A stretch of 64,000 nucleotides of DNA from Epiperipatus broadwayi (lineage: Eukaryota > Onychophora > Udeonychophora > Euonychophora > Peripatidae). Below the pieces are notes generated by a model that did not search any database, had not been told where the DNA came from, and was given only the letters and a program-made list of their open reading frames with translations. The translations under genes and the position numbers were made by a program. Numbering within the stretch: the stretch's first letter is position 1; every line of letters begins with the position of its first letter. Shown here one piece after another: positions 24,144-35,764 of the stretch. The DNA lies in NCBI GenBank assembly GCA_028023455.1, contig JAQFVV010000020.1, forward strand, positions 7,611,092 through 7,675,091, in the 5' to 3' direction.

Positions 24144-24655
24144 ATGGATCCAAATACTTTCTTTGAGTCATTAATTTCACAAGCAATTCTGGCTAAATCT
24201 ATCTCATTAAATAAAAATAGTTCCTGTATTGAAGATGTAGGTCAAAAAACTAAACCATCACAAAACTTTTCCATTCAGAACAAGCATGAGGGATCTCCTA
24301 TTAATGATAATATTGCAAGAGTTTGTTTCAGATATGTCATACTAAAACATGCATGTATTGAATACCCATATTGGGATACAATATGCATATATTGTAAGTG
24401 TTTCAGTCACAAAAAGCTGTTTGTTTTAAAAAGATGAAGCAAGTCAGAAAAATAGTGGAACAGTCAATTCTAAAATACTGGGAAGCAATGTAAAATCAAA
24501 TAAATTCAATGCCTGTATAAATATTGTGAGTGGTATTGATTCAGCCTGCAAAATCAGAATTGTAATTAATGATAGGACCATAACAATAAAACTGTATATT
24601 GGGTCTGCACTGTTCATTGTATCACAAAATAAAAGGACTATCATTAATAAACAAA
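24144..24655 (+). pseudogene. Decayed LTR-retroelement gag zinc knuckles and aspartic protease (Ty3/Gypsy-like)
   Basis: The 97-codon frame at 24,144-24,437 ends with two CCHC-like knuckles. The first is CFRYVILKHACIE (second Cys changed to Tyr). The second is CIYCKCFSHKKLF (last Cys lost). In another frame at 24,538-24,655 there is a retropepsin-like segment: KIRIVINDRTITIKL, then YIGSALFIVS. This matches the active-site DTGSA..IS pattern, with the catalytic Asp replaced by Tyr. The order gag-NC then protease is that of Ty3/Gypsy elements. Frameshifts, stops and the lost catalytic residue make it non-functional. Pol beyond the protease is not recognisable and seems deleted. Confidence 0.6.
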
Positions 24656-25339
24656 TATAACCATCATCCTAACAGTAAAGTGATTATAATTATCAAGCCA
24701 ATCAAATATCACTCTGCCTTTTGTCATCTGGTGAACACAGCCATTTATTAGACCATAATTGGTTCAATCACTTGTGATGTACAGTGAGGAGAGTGAACCA
24801 GTTTACAAATAGAAAAAAATTAAAAAGAGATTCCCCACATGTGATTCTTAATAATTCTAGGATAAACCTTTTAGTTCATAAGCTTAGTCAGCATGAACAT
24901 GGAAACAATAGTATCTAAAATTCAGAGAAAGTCTGAAAGTTCTACACCATATATTCAAGGGAACCATGGTTCCAGCAGTTATGATTAAATAAAAGGATTG
25001 CAGACAGTGGTTGTATGAACATCAGACACACAGCAACATCACAGGCACAGAGACCAGCTATGACTAAATTATAGTCATCAGCCAGTAGTAAAGAATCTTT
25101 AAAATTCAATGACCCAAGATGGCCTGCTGATGAAGACACCAGATTTCCTGAGAAAGGCACATCACCTACTGATGGAGATATCAGTTCTACTAAAGAAGAC
25201 AAAACACTCATATTTGAAGACATCTGAGCCATGAATGAAGACACCAGATCTACTGATGAGGATCTCAAACCTGATGAGAATGGAATCAGATCTGAAGAAG
25301 CTACAAGCAATAAAGATGTCCACCAATGTATTTTAGTCA
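24656..25339 (+). pseudogene. Remnant of the 3' coding end of the LTR element
   Basis: From about 25,110 the plus strand encodes an acidic, Thr/Ser/Asp-rich stretch with imperfect internal repeats (EDTR..., TDGD, STKED, NEDTRSTDED), broken by one stop near 25,227 and running to about 25,370. Its place just before the purine tract fits the C-terminal end of a pol or gag-pol frame. RT, RNase H and integrase are not seen, so most of pol is missing. Confidence 0.35.
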
Positions 25340-25820
25340 AGGTGGGGGGGGTGTTATTGTTAAACTTAGATTAAAGTAATGTTGTCCAGATTCAGCATTC
25401 ATCACTATAGACCAATGAATATGGTATACATAAAATATATATCAATGGTATAAACAGGCCTATAGGTGAAAATTCCCAGAGAATCCAATTGATGTCATTA
25501 AAGGTGGGATCAGTCATTAAATATGCAGTCCATTTGGAGGCAAAGAAATACAACAACTAAATAACTGCTGAGCTGAATAGCAGTGAACATACTGTTCACA
25601 ACACAGAGAGACAAGTTTATATTGAACTAGAAACTGCTAGACAATACACTTAAAATACAATAAGATGTAACAGTTCATCTGGAACATACATATGAGGCAA
25701 ATTGCTGGGCATTCTTAGAAAGGCATCTAAATACCATTGTCTCAATATTTGCATGACAACTAGATACCTAGCTAACATATCAGGCAATTAGCATAGCAGA
25801 CGTTTTAGCTAAAATATATT
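25340..25820 (+). repeat. Polypurine tract and probable 3' LTR
   Basis: A purine run (AAGGTGGGGGGGG, 25,339-25,351) is followed by TGTTATTG at 25,352, the usual PPT then TG start of an LTR. The sequence from about 25,500 to 25,820 matches the 5' LTR-like segment. A foldback element starts at 25,821, within or at the end of this LTR. LTR-like AT-rich sequence seems to resume near 26,290. Confidence 0.5.
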
Positions 25821-26248
25821 TACATTCAAATATCAGCCTTTCAAGCTAATTGAGCACGCGCCTTTTGAAAGTGTTAAATAAATGAATACTTTCCTCTTCA
25901 ATCCAAGATATAGTATTTATGCAGGAATAAAAAGGATCCTCTTATTCCTATAACTCAAATTCATTTAGATAAGCAAATCTGAAGAACTGTTGAGGAGAGC
26001 GTGAGTAGAAGATGTCATTCAGTTAAAAAACATCATAAATAGTAATTTAAAGTGAGAATTCTACTCACGCTCTCCTCAACAGTTCTTCAGATTTGCTCAT
26101 ATAAATGAATTTGAGTTGTAGGAATAAGAGGATCATTTTTATTCCCGCATAAATACTATATCTTGGATTGAAGAGGAAAGTATTCATTTATTTAACACTC
26201 TCAAAAGGCGCATGCTCAATTAGCTTGAAAGGCTGATATTTGAATGTA
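25821..26248. mobile_element. Foldback element with arms of about 190 bp
   Basis: Left arm 25,821-26,010 and right arm 26,059-26,248 are near-perfect inverted copies around a 48-bp spacer. Shared landmarks are CAGCCTTTCAAGCTAATTG at both ends and GAGGAGAGCGTGAGTAGAA at the inner ends. It is related to the foldback at 48.3 kb: both have AAGCTAATTG near the tips and ATATAGTATTT inside. No coding capacity. TAAAATATATTT occurs on both sides (about 25,811-25,822 and 26,296-26,308) and could be a target duplication or LTR sequence. Confidence 0.85.
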
Positions 26249-27130
26249 ATATAATTGTAAACATGATGCTAGATAAAATAATTGCTTATTTACTAAAATA
26301 TATTTGTAAATGTATATTGTATATTAGGACTTTTCAAAACATGGGCTGTAACTCCATATATGGTCACATAATTAAATTTCACGATCACAGAAATTTTAGC
26401 AAACTAAAATATTTCTGAATGTGCAATGATGAAAAATTAATGTAAACCAGTTTGGCAACACTACACATATTGTATGAGTAGGAGTTTAAGATAATGAAAA
26501 GATCAGACAACTCTGTAAACATTGAAGAAGCTCTACAACCTACAGTATCAAATATTCCTTTAAGATTTAATTCTTCATGTAAAAGTAAACAAGCACACCC
26601 AGCTCATTAGTTGTCTTTAATGAATAGGGTAGCTTACAATCCAGTTCAAACCAACTCTTAAATGTCACAACATTAAACTAAATCTATGAAAAACATATAC
26701 TGAGATAATATGTTAGATACATGATTTCATTTGTCTATACGCAAACATACATATTTTTACATATACACTCGAAGTTTGTTTTAATAAGTACCAAACCAAA
26801 ATAGTGTTGAAATAAAGTAAATGCTCCTTTTTAATGGAAAGTAAAAGCTTAATCATAGAAACCTTTCATATATATATATATATTGTACCGGATGAAAGCT
26901 TTAGATTTGCATATACTGACCACGCTGGCGCCACTAGTCTGAAAATCGGAACTAGACATTTATTTTAAGGGTGGTCAGGATATGCGAACCGAATGCGCTG
27001 GACTAGCTCAATCAAGCAAATGAGATCTTATGTTTTGTTCAGAAAGTTGGAAAGGTAGCCACAGAAACAAAATCAACTAAGTAAAAAGAAATAAATAATT
27101 TTAATATGGTACAATTAAATAAACATTCTA
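26249..27130. other. AT-rich non-coding DNA
   Basis: The left end may be the rest of the interrupted LTR. A TA microsatellite lies at 26,870-26,883. A locally GC-richer stretch (26,915-27,010, with GCTGGCGCCACTAG) is not matched to anything I recognise. Confidence 0.45.
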
Positions 27131-27138
27131 AATAATAA

Positions 27139-28205
27139 GGTAAAGGTTTACTTTAGCGACCAGAGCATATTCGCCATCTAGTTTTTAAAATTAGAATTAA
27201 AATATTCTAAATCTTACATATCTGCTTCTATATTACAATTGCAGTAAATATTTATAATTAAAACATAAAAGATAATAAAAAAAAAGCATTTACCTTTTTA
27301 AGCATAATTATGCACTATGCATACTAGGAAGTTGAAGAAAAAGGCAGCAGTGCTATATCTACCATGGAAGGCAAATTCTTGGAGGTATGATGAAAATAAA
27401 GCTCTGCTGGTGCCAGATCGGAATTTCAGCTTATGCTTCACTCTCATCCACATATTCTCAATATTCTGGTTATGTACGTCTTGGTCTTCGGGATTCACAA
27501 AGTTGTCCTGGTGGATGACAACCGAATGCATGTACACCCCATTGCTAAGTCTGCTGATATTATTGTATGCATCCCAGCCATCTGAAATTATGTGAGTACC
27601 TGGTAAAATGTTCCGCTGGATTAGGGCCACCAATGGGCCAGCTGTTCTATCCGCAACTTCGGTCAATAAGCACTTCCTTGACACTCGTTCAATACCGCTA
27701 AAGACCCAATGCTCTCTATGTATAGCCACCTTATGGTATTTTCTGTGGAAATAATAAGTTTCATCGATTTTGACAACTAATGGCTCCCCATTGTCATCCA
27801 TTCCACTGAGAACCATCGGATCTGTGTCTAAATATTTGACACACTCTTCATGACAAAAATTAGCCCAGTCAATGACTATTTTCTTGCTTACGCCGATGTT
27901 TTTTTATTATAATAAGTGCTATAAATCTAGATAGTTTAAAATTGTTAAGTTATAAATGTACATAGTTTAAATTCTTAAGTTTCAAATAATTTAAACTAAT
28001 TATTTTAATTAATCTAGTGTAATTATTTCAATTTCTTTAAAATGATAAATATTTTTTTATTATCTTTTACATTTTAATAAATTTTAATGTAATTGTAATA
28101 TAGTAGCATATATGTAAGATTTTCATATAATAATTTACTTCTAATTTTGAAAACTAGAGGGCGAATATGATTTTTGTCTTGTGGTCGCTAAAGTAAACCT
28201 TTACC
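27139..28205 (-). mobile_element. Merlin-family DNA transposon, 1,067 bp, with 8-bp target duplications
   Basis: Long terminal inverted repeats begin GGTAAAGGTTTACTTTAGCG at 27,139, and the complement ends at 28,205. Inverted similarity runs on for about 150 bp on each side. AATAATAA directly flanks both ends (27,131-27,138 and 28,206-28,213). An 8-bp duplication, a GG start and an ISXO2/IS1016-type transposase inside are the hallmarks of Merlin. The transposase is N-terminally deleted, so this copy is probably a non-autonomous, trans-mobilised derivative. Confidence 0.9.
27298..27905 (-). CDS. Merlin (ISXO2-like) transposase, N-terminally truncated
   Basis: The frame is open from about 27,905 to the stop at 27,298. 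The first ATG is at 27,816, but homology starts before it: IGVSKKIVIDWANFCHEEC, a typical ISXO2-like lead-in, is read upstream of that ATG and preceded by two stops. The catalytic triad is visible: Asp in KIDETYY, Asp in IISDGWDAY, and Glu in NIENMW, which follows the NPEDQDVHNQ stretch. The domain ends with a Leu/Phe-rich tail. Full-length relatives have an extra N-terminal region of roughly 100 residues that is missing here and seems deleted between about 27,905 and 28,045. The protein would cut and paste DNA between Merlin inverted repeats; without its N-terminus it is unlikely to be active. Confidence 0.88.
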
Positions 28206-28213
28206 AATAATAA

Positions 28214-30640
28214 GCTTTAAAACACACTTAAAATGTACTACTTGAACATTCGTCAAAATTAAACTAAAATATTTTATATGGCTTAGAGAGCAATTTCCTG
28301 TGTGTGAAAGAGTGCAAAATACTGGTAGTAGCAGAAATATTAGTAAGTATACAGTGATCTCACATAAGAAAAGGGAGGTTAGCTTCCTGCTTATAACCCA
28401 TAGTTAGGAAAAGGCTGGATCTCCGTATTTGAGATTTATGCAAGCTTATGTCAAAACAGAAGAAATGTGAAGGTAGCTTCCAAAACATTAATAATAATAA
28501 AAAGAGTGTTGAAAGTTATTACTTTCAATCGATTGACCTCCCTCTGAGTGAGACAGGCTAGGAGCTCACAATCTACCTGTTGAGAGGGTTAAAACAATCG
28601 TACGTGCCCCTAATAAACGAATTGGAAGGTTGAAAAAATAAAACTAAAAACTATTATATTTCATCATAGTCTATTATAAATAATTATAGTTTCTTGGCAT
28701 AAGTAGAACTAATAATAAAATGGGTCACGAGCCAGAAGTCAATTAAAATAGTCTGTAATATCCAGACTGCTTTCTATAATAAAAGGAATGTGAGATTATA
28801 AATAAAACTATACTATTTTACTTACTAAGACTTAAATAGGATGGACAGTAATATGTTTGAAACTAGCACTCGTTAAAAAGAAAAAAAATCCAAGCACACA
28901 GAAACCGAATTACATAAGATACAACTTGAAAAACATTTATATTTAAAAAAGAAAACAAATCTAAGACAACAAAATTATTTAAATTGTGGACATAAGGTAC
29001 CTTAATAATTTAGTTAAATGCTAGTGCACTAGACTTCTTGAATATGATCTGTTAATCTGGATTCCCTGATGGTAGGCTCGGGCGAGTTGGTTAGTGGTTT
29101 ATTTGTAGCCGGTTCTTATGGCATTATATGCAGTTAATGGAGACACAGGAAGCAAGAATCTGTCCTGGCAAAAAGCTTAGCACATCATGGTAGAAGAAAA
29201 TATATATATGTTATGTCTAATGTTCATTCTAGGTAGAATAATTACCGGATCAGCTTTCAGAATATGCTGGAATCATTCTTTCCAAGTATTTTTGGCAGGA
29301 ATAGTTTGTGCAAGTCTCTCAGAGTTGGTGGAAGTATCTCAGAGTTAGTGAAAAGATAATACAATGGCCTGATTAAGCCTTTTATAGCTGAATCATATCT
29401 CCACCAATTATAAAACTTTTTATTTTTAATTAAAATTTATAAAATTCTCTATCTAGCTAACAATAGTTATCTAATTAACGAAATAAATTGCCCTTTATAG
29501 ATCTAGGAATTAACTAATGAAAAATTCTTTTCTTTTTGTTTTCTTTCTTTCTAATTATTCTTATCAATCTAAATCCCAAATCTGAAAAGCAATTTATTTA
29601 TACAATTTACTTTTACATAAGTTTTTTTAAAAAAGTAATCTTAGTTTTCTTTTTTCAAAATTAAAAAACCAAATATAGCTGTGGGGTTAAAATACAATTC
29701 CCATGTATATACATATATGTACAAGCATTAAACCTTATAAAAAATTTATTTTGTTTTCTTCACCCCGATAGAACTTCAATTTTGTAATGATATTTTGAAG
29801 CATCCATTACAATTATATATATATCAATACTGACTTGTTTATTCATGTGTAAACATCATGATATAAGACAGTAAGTAGGTAGATGTGGTGATGACCAGAG
29901 GTTAAGTCAATATCTAAGCTGCCAAGTGTTGGAAAATGACAGTAGAATTTTACTATGTAATTTTATTACATAATTTTATTATGTAATTTCAATAACAACC
30001 ATTAATTCATGCAACAATAGGTACCTACAGGGATAAAAAAGTAAATTGGAAATGTGAGTTTGCTAAACAACGGACATGTGGTCGAGTGTAAAAACAACCA
30101 GTTCATTTCCATTCCCTTTCATATCTTATCAAGTGATATAATGAGCACAAGCAGTAAATAGCTTAATATATGGATGAACTAATCTAAATTTGTATCTAGA
30201 TTTAATGAGTAAACTAAAAGCTAGATATGATCATTGGTTAGCTACTTCATCATGTTATTCACAGCATCCTAACCTGAAGATCCTAGGTCCAACCATAGTT
30301 ACATGTGTCCCTTCTTCTGGCGGAAAACCCAGACCATTACAATACATATACAAAAAAGTGTTTTTAAATAAATTTTTTTTATGATTTATTATCAGCTAAT
30401 GTTTCAATTCATATTCCTAGATTATGTACCTCTATACATATGGTCACAAAAGTATTTGCTCAATAAAAGGAGTCGCAGGTGGAAAAAGTTTGAAAGGCCA
30501 GCTTGTAAATAAGCTTAATAAATATTTAATCATACTTAAAGATTGTGTTTATTCCAAATTTTAAACCCAATAAACTTGGTTTTATTTAATGGACGTTGTT
30601 TGATAACGATGTATTTCCTTCTTAACAATTTTATTAATTA
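28214..30640. other. AT-rich non-coding DNA
   Basis: No gene or RNA supported. A segment at 30,190-30,345 has higher GC, but its 64-codon frame shows no family features. Confidence 0.5.
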
Positions 30641-31660
30641 TTTCTTTCTATGATATATTTCAATTTTATTATATATAAACCTATTATTTATTATAAAGTG
30701 CTGAAAAATTTAAAATTATTCAAATGGAAGCCAATCTTTGATAATGTGCTAATTCTTAAATATTAAAAATTTCCATGCAGTATCCTGCCGGTAAGAATTT
30801 AAAAAGCTTAAGTGAATCACTTAAGTTTAGAGTGCACATTCTATATACACCAATTCTTACAGACCATGCTTAAATCAGGGCTTGAGTCTATTGGGTGCCT
30901 GATGTTATTATTAAATATTCAATTGTACAAATCTATTTAACCCATCACAGGAGAAAGACAGTGTCCCATTTTTAACCACTTACAGTTAGACAATAATGAC
31001 TTATAAATGTAAACCTATTATTATAAAGCACTGAAAACTTTGAAATTATTCAAACGAAAGTCAATCTTTGATAATGCACTGTTTCTTAGATATTTTAAAT
31101 CTCCGTGCACTCTTTCTCCTGCAATGGTTACATAGATTTGTACAATTAAATAGACTCAAGCCCTGATTTAAGCATGGTCTGTAAGAGTTGGTGTATATAG
31201 AATGTACACTCGAAACTTAAGTAATTCACTTAAGTTTTTTAAATTCTTACCAGTGGGAGAGTGTTCACATTTATAATATTTAAGAAATAGTGCATTATCA
31301 GAGATTGATTTCCATTTGAATAATTTCAAATTTTTCAGTACTTTACAATAATAGGTTTACATTTATAAGTCATGTTTGTCTAATCATAGATGATTAAAAA
31401 TGTGACACAACTTTCTCCTGTGATGGGTTAAATAGATTTGTACAATTGAATATTTGATTATAACATCTGGCACACAATAGACTCAAGCCCTGATTTAAGC
31501 ATGGTCTGTAAGAGTTGGTCTATATAGAATGTATGCTTTAAAATGAAATGATTCACTTAAGTTTTTTAAATTCTTACCAGTGGGAGAGTGCACAGGGATT
31601 TAGAATATTTAAGAAATAGTGCATTACCGGAGATTGACTTCCGTAAGAATAACTTTATCA
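30641..31660. repeat. Cluster of a ~300-bp repeat in alternating orientation
   Basis: The same blocks recur. CCCTGATTTAAGCATGGTCTG occurs at about 31,160 and 31,488, and its complement at about 30,868. TTAAATTCTTACCAGTGGGAG occurs at about 31,239 and 31,567, and its complement at about 30,786. TCAATCTTTGATAATG occurs at 30,733 and 31,062, with the reverse near 31,295. So there are at least three units, one inverted relative to the others, with joints inside the units. No coding capacity seen. Confidence 0.8.
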
Positions 31661-33499
31661 TATTTAAATTTAATCATGCAATGGAGAATAGACAGAGTTC
31701 AAGGTAAAGATATTAAATATCTTCTTATTATGATTTAAATATTTTATGATTATGATTAAGAATATATAAAATCAGGAAGTAGGATATTAATTCATTATTA
31801 GAAAAATTTATAAAATATTAGAAAAAAATATGCATTTCCAAAACATTGTAGTCCAATTTACATTATATCAAGTTTAAAAGAATAATGTGTAATGTGTTCA
31901 CAAAACTGGTGCTCTATTAGGAGGGAAAATAATTATTATATGAATATTAAATACTTATGTTGTAAATGATTTAATTATTTATGAGATAATATTTAAGCAG
32001 TACAGGTTTAAATATAATTAAAGGCCAAATAATCACATTTTGAAAGTGAGTTTACAAGTCAAAAGAAACTTAATAAAATAGTTTGAGAAATCAAGCTTAC
32101 TTACAATTTAAGGGCCATGAGTAAATAATATGTCTTGTGAAACTCAAAAAATTTGTTAAACTGGTATAAAAATACAAGTAATATTTTGGGAATTTGGTAG
32201 ATTTTTACATATAACTTAGAATGAAATATACCCAAGTATCAATATTATGAGGAGAATAGTAAAATTGCATGTTGCTTGTATATAATAAACATGTTGCCAT
32301 ATTTGTCAACTAATATTCCCTTGTATGTGTTTTCTAAAAATAGTTTTATTCAATATGGAAGTCAGAGAGGTTCATGGCTTCCTGAACTATGCTGAGAATA
32401 ACTTGCTAGATTTAAAAGTTATAGGATGAGAATGAAAGTATGAGAGTCAAGCATAAGCATAATAAGGTAGCTATTTATTGGTTTTTATATTTTTGTTCCA
32501 AAATTAAGAGGCATATCTTAGGAAAGATTGGGATTTAAACTCAGTCCTAATTATTCTCTAGGTTCTAGAAGAACTTGGTAGTCTCCAACTAAACTAAAGA
32601 ATTGGTGAACAAATAAAAGGTTATCCTTATCTTATAACATCTTTTCACCAGCATTCTGTCAGCTTCATTTCATGTGTCATTCAATCATCATCTGGCCATC
32701 GCAATATATATATAATAAAAAAAAGCCTTATATAATGATAACATGTTTACCATTTACCTACCATACTTTCATCTAGTATTCAAGTCCAGGCTGGAATTTT
32801 TTTCAGATTCTATGCACTATTAAGACTTTTTTTCCTTCAGATAATTGACCCATATGCAATCCAATTGGTCAGTAAATGGATATATAACTATTCTTACCTA
32901 AAGTTAAAACAATAAAATGTATTAAAACTCCCATATTCCATTAGTTTGGTGAGTAATGGCTTCTCTTTCTGTTAGTCAAGCTTTGTTCTACATTCAGTTA
33001 TTTAAAAACTATTTTACGTGTAGATATATGACACAGCATGAAAAAAACAATTGTATGATAAAATTTAAAAATGAGTACTATTTAACAAACCATGATTAGA
33101 ATTTAAAGAAATTTAAATGATTTTAATTAATTAAATTAATATCAAGACATACATACTTTACTTTATAACTGCTTTTTAACTGCTTTTTCTCAAATGTAAT
33201 TTTGAAATTTAAGCAAAATTTTTATGCAATAATAAATGAGAAAACATATTCTTATTATGATCTATTTCTAATATTTAGCAAGAAATAATAAAATAATATT
33301 TTTCGTTTTATATAATTTTGTGAAATCCAACTTTTTTTAAATTTGAAATTATATTTTAATTAAATGCATTTTATTTAATAAATAAAAACATCTGCTACAA
33401 AAATAAATTATCATTTTAAATTGAAATGTAATATATTTATAATAACAGTATTATTATTTATCTAAATTAAATCGAAAATTTATTTATATGATAATTATA
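31661..33499. other. AT-rich non-coding DNA
   Basis: No gene, RNA or clear repeat seen; very AT-rich between 33,050 and 33,480. Confidence 0.5.
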
Positions 33500-33507
33500 A
33501 ATTTATT

Positions 33508-33590
33508 TAAACGCACATTGACCTGTAGAGGTCCCTACTATTGCATTTTATAAGCATGTGCTTGAGGCTACAGCCTTAATGAATATTATT
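33508..33590. repeat. Half of a small foldback/MITE (family of 38.8 kb)
   Basis: AAACGCACATTGA, then GTAGAGGTCCCTACTA, GCATTTTATAAGCAT and GAGGCTACAGCC match in order the arms and flank of the element at 38.8-39.0 kb. That element also ends in the complement AATGTGCGTTT. Only one arm is present here. Confidence 0.6.
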
Positions 33591-33917
33591 TATATGATAA
33601 TTATAATTACTTTATTCTATTCTTTTAAAATTGGCCGCATTATTAAAATTAAAATTTTTAAACTTTGAGCTGTTTTGGGTTGTTAACTAGTCTTTGATCT
33701 CATGGGCTCTTAAATAGCCCACAGAGGTTCAGAAAACTTGGATACTGTGACTAGATGTCTCTTTTTAATTTATTGATTGTATTTTTTACATACTGAAATA
33801 TATGTATGATTTCATTTTTTCTTCTCTAGTAGTCTTTAAGGATTCACACTAATTCTCTTATTACATTTTTTTTATTTGCCTTGCTTTTTCTTAATAACTT
33901 ATAACTACAATTGATAC

Positions 33918-34295
33918 AAACAAGACAAAACTTTCCATACAGTAGTGCCACCCTGTGCCAACCAAAGTAATCAATGGATGCCAGAAGGCATAGTTTTATA
34001 GTTAAGTAGAGATAAAAGGTGGCTGCTGGAGGGTTGCATTAGATCCTAAGATCTAGGTGCAGTGCTCTCAAATCCAAAGCTCCTCACTGATGAAGGCCAC
34101 AAGCCTTCATCAGTGAGGAGACTTGGATCTGAGAGCACTGCACCTAGATGATGAAGACCACAAGCCAGAAACAAGTCTGGGGATATTGGATGAGTAAGCA
34201 CTAGATAGAGATTTTATGCACAAGCCTTCTGGCATCCATTGATTACTCTGGTTGGCACAGGATGTCACTACTTTATGGAGAGTTTTGCCTTGTTT
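33918..34295. mobile_element. MITE with long inverted repeats, enlarged by an internal palindrome
   Basis: The terminal inverted repeats start AAACAAGACAAAAC on the left and end GTTTTGCCTTGTTT on the right. They continue through CAGTAGTGCCACCCTGTG and AATCAATGGATGCCAGAAGG. This copy has an extra palindrome at 34,060-34,138 (CAGTGCTCTC...GAGAGCACTG) built around TCCTCACTGATGAAGG. Just downstream, CCAGAAACAAGTCTGGGG (34,165-34,182) looks like the 3' half of a hammerhead. Other copies lie at 40,973, 42,809 and 51,772. Confidence 0.82.
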
Positions 34296-34819
34296 AATGT
34301 TAAAATGACTCTATTGGGATATGATTTGTGGATTATTATCATTGTTTACACATAGTTTCCATATAGTAATATAACATTTTTAGTGCTACATATTGAATAG
34401 CCATTGCTTATTTACAGAATTAATAAAATTATTATTAGAATTCAATGTTAATTGAAATAGTAAATTAGTTCATTTAATACTTTAAAAGTGAATGAGTGTT
34501 AATATAAGAAAGTGGACATTATTTACAAGCCTGGTAAAAAAAATTTCTATTGGGATTTAACTTGTGAATTATTAATTATCATTTACACATCAATTATAAT
34601 TTCTCCATGAAATTCATTATATATATATATAAAATACATATTTTGCGGGTTCATCCGTGTTAAAAACTTTTAATATTAATATACTGACGTTTCAACTTCA
34701 TCACACAAGCCATCCACAAAGTTATAAAAGGTAGAAAGATGGTTGTAGAGGCGCTACAATCACTGATTTGAATAAAATGTTAAAATTTCACCCATAGCAA
34801 AAAATGTTAAATTTAGGAA

Positions 34820-35136
34820 TGTTTTTTAAAAAAATATTTCCAAATAGGAGGAAGTTTACATGTATCATCTCACTTATTGATACAATCTGGCCTTATAAGT
34901 ATCTCAATGGCTTCTCTAATTTTGCATTGGTAGAGATTATCACATCTGGATATGATCCTGGTACTAGAAAAATCAATTTTATGACCTGAATCTATAGTAT
35001 GGAGTGAGAGTGCTGATGATGATGAGTATTGTTTAACCGCATTAGCATGCTCATCTCTCCTAACACTGTTGCGACGATTACTCATACCTATGTAAGAAGC
35101 TTTACAATTTTTACATGAGATTTGATAGACACCATG
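34820..35136 (-). pseudogene. PLE GIY-YIG endonuclease fragment, left arm
   Basis: Minus-strand copy of the right-arm reading frame. From the palindrome centre it reads the GVYQISC / SYIGMSN block, then RRDEHANAV, LHTIDSGHKIDF, CKIREAIEIL. A stop after NCINK-type sequence near 34,870 shortens it compared with the right arm. It is only the 3' tail of a PLE gene, without RT. Confidence 0.75.
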
Positions 35137-35146
35137 AGATTCAAGA

Positions 35147-35470
35147 GATGGTGTCTATCAAATCTCATGTAAAAATTGTAAAGCTTCTTACATAGGTATG
35201 AGTAATCATCGCATCAGTGTTAGGAGAGATGAGCATGCTAATGCAGTTAAACAACACTCATCATTATCAGCACTCTCACTCCATACTATAGATTCAGGTC
35301 ATAAAATTGATTTTTCTAGTACCAGGATCATATCCAGATGTGATAATCTCTACCAATGTAAAATTAGAGAAGCCATTGAGATACTTAAAAGGCCAGATTG
35401 TATCAATAAGCAAGATGATACATGCAAACTTCCTCCTATTTGGAAAGATTTTTTTAAAAAACATTCCTAA
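35147..35470 (+). pseudogene. PLE GIY-YIG endonuclease fragment, right arm
   Basis: The frame is open from 35,147 and ends at the stop at 35,470; the ATG at 35,198 is internal. It begins with DGVYQISCKNCKASYIGMSN: the GVY and YIG halves of GIY-YIG, with a CxxC between them. Then come VRRDEHANAV, SLHTIDSGHKIDF (a conserved His in a GH pair) and REAIEILKRPDCINK with the catalytic-type Glu. Final residues are IWKDFFKKHS. All of the RT and linker are absent. The left arm encodes the same protein with several changes. Just 3' of the frame (about 35,580-35,603) is a hammerhead-like TGATCAAG, CGAAATGTC; the left arm keeps the better TGATGAAG, GAAACGTC. Confidence 0.8.
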
Positions 35471-35764
35471 ATTTAACATTTTTTGCTATTGGTGGAATTT
35501 TAACATTTTATTCAAATCAGTGATTGTAGCGCCTCTACAACTGTCTTTCTACCTTTTATAACTCTGTGGATGGCTTGTGTGATCAAGTCGAAATGTCAGT
35601 ATATTAATATTAAAAGTTTTTAACATGGATGAACCCGCAAAATATGTATATTATATATTTAACCCATGCAAATCTTCGTTTAAACATATATATATAAACT
35701 TCCCTTGTGCATTATATATTTACTTTATTAAATATTAAATATTCAAACTGATATGTATTTTTTT

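Larger units (their letters stand above)
34635..35648. mobile_element. 1-kb palindrome of two head-to-head PLE 3' ends
   Basis: Left arm 34,635-35,135 and right arm 35,148-35,648 are inverted copies of about 501 bp around a 12-bp spacer, with only a few mismatches. Each arm holds the C-terminal part of a PLE protein and the element's 3' flank, ending at ATATTTTGCGGGTTCATCC or its complement. The two coding parts diverge from the centre. This PLE family is different from the one at 8.2 kb. Identical truncation at the centre of both arms suggests that they arose in one inverted event rather than as two independent insertions. Confidence 0.9.

Noticed and set aside
25110-25340. CTGATGAAGACACC / CTGATGAGGAT repeats as hammerhead cores
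   Set aside because: They are imperfect repeats of an acidic coding stretch, with no stem II hairpin or GAAA box in place.
30641-31660. CRISPR array
   Set aside because: Repeat units are about 300 bp with mixed orientation in eukaryotic repeat-rich DNA; no short regular repeats with spacers.
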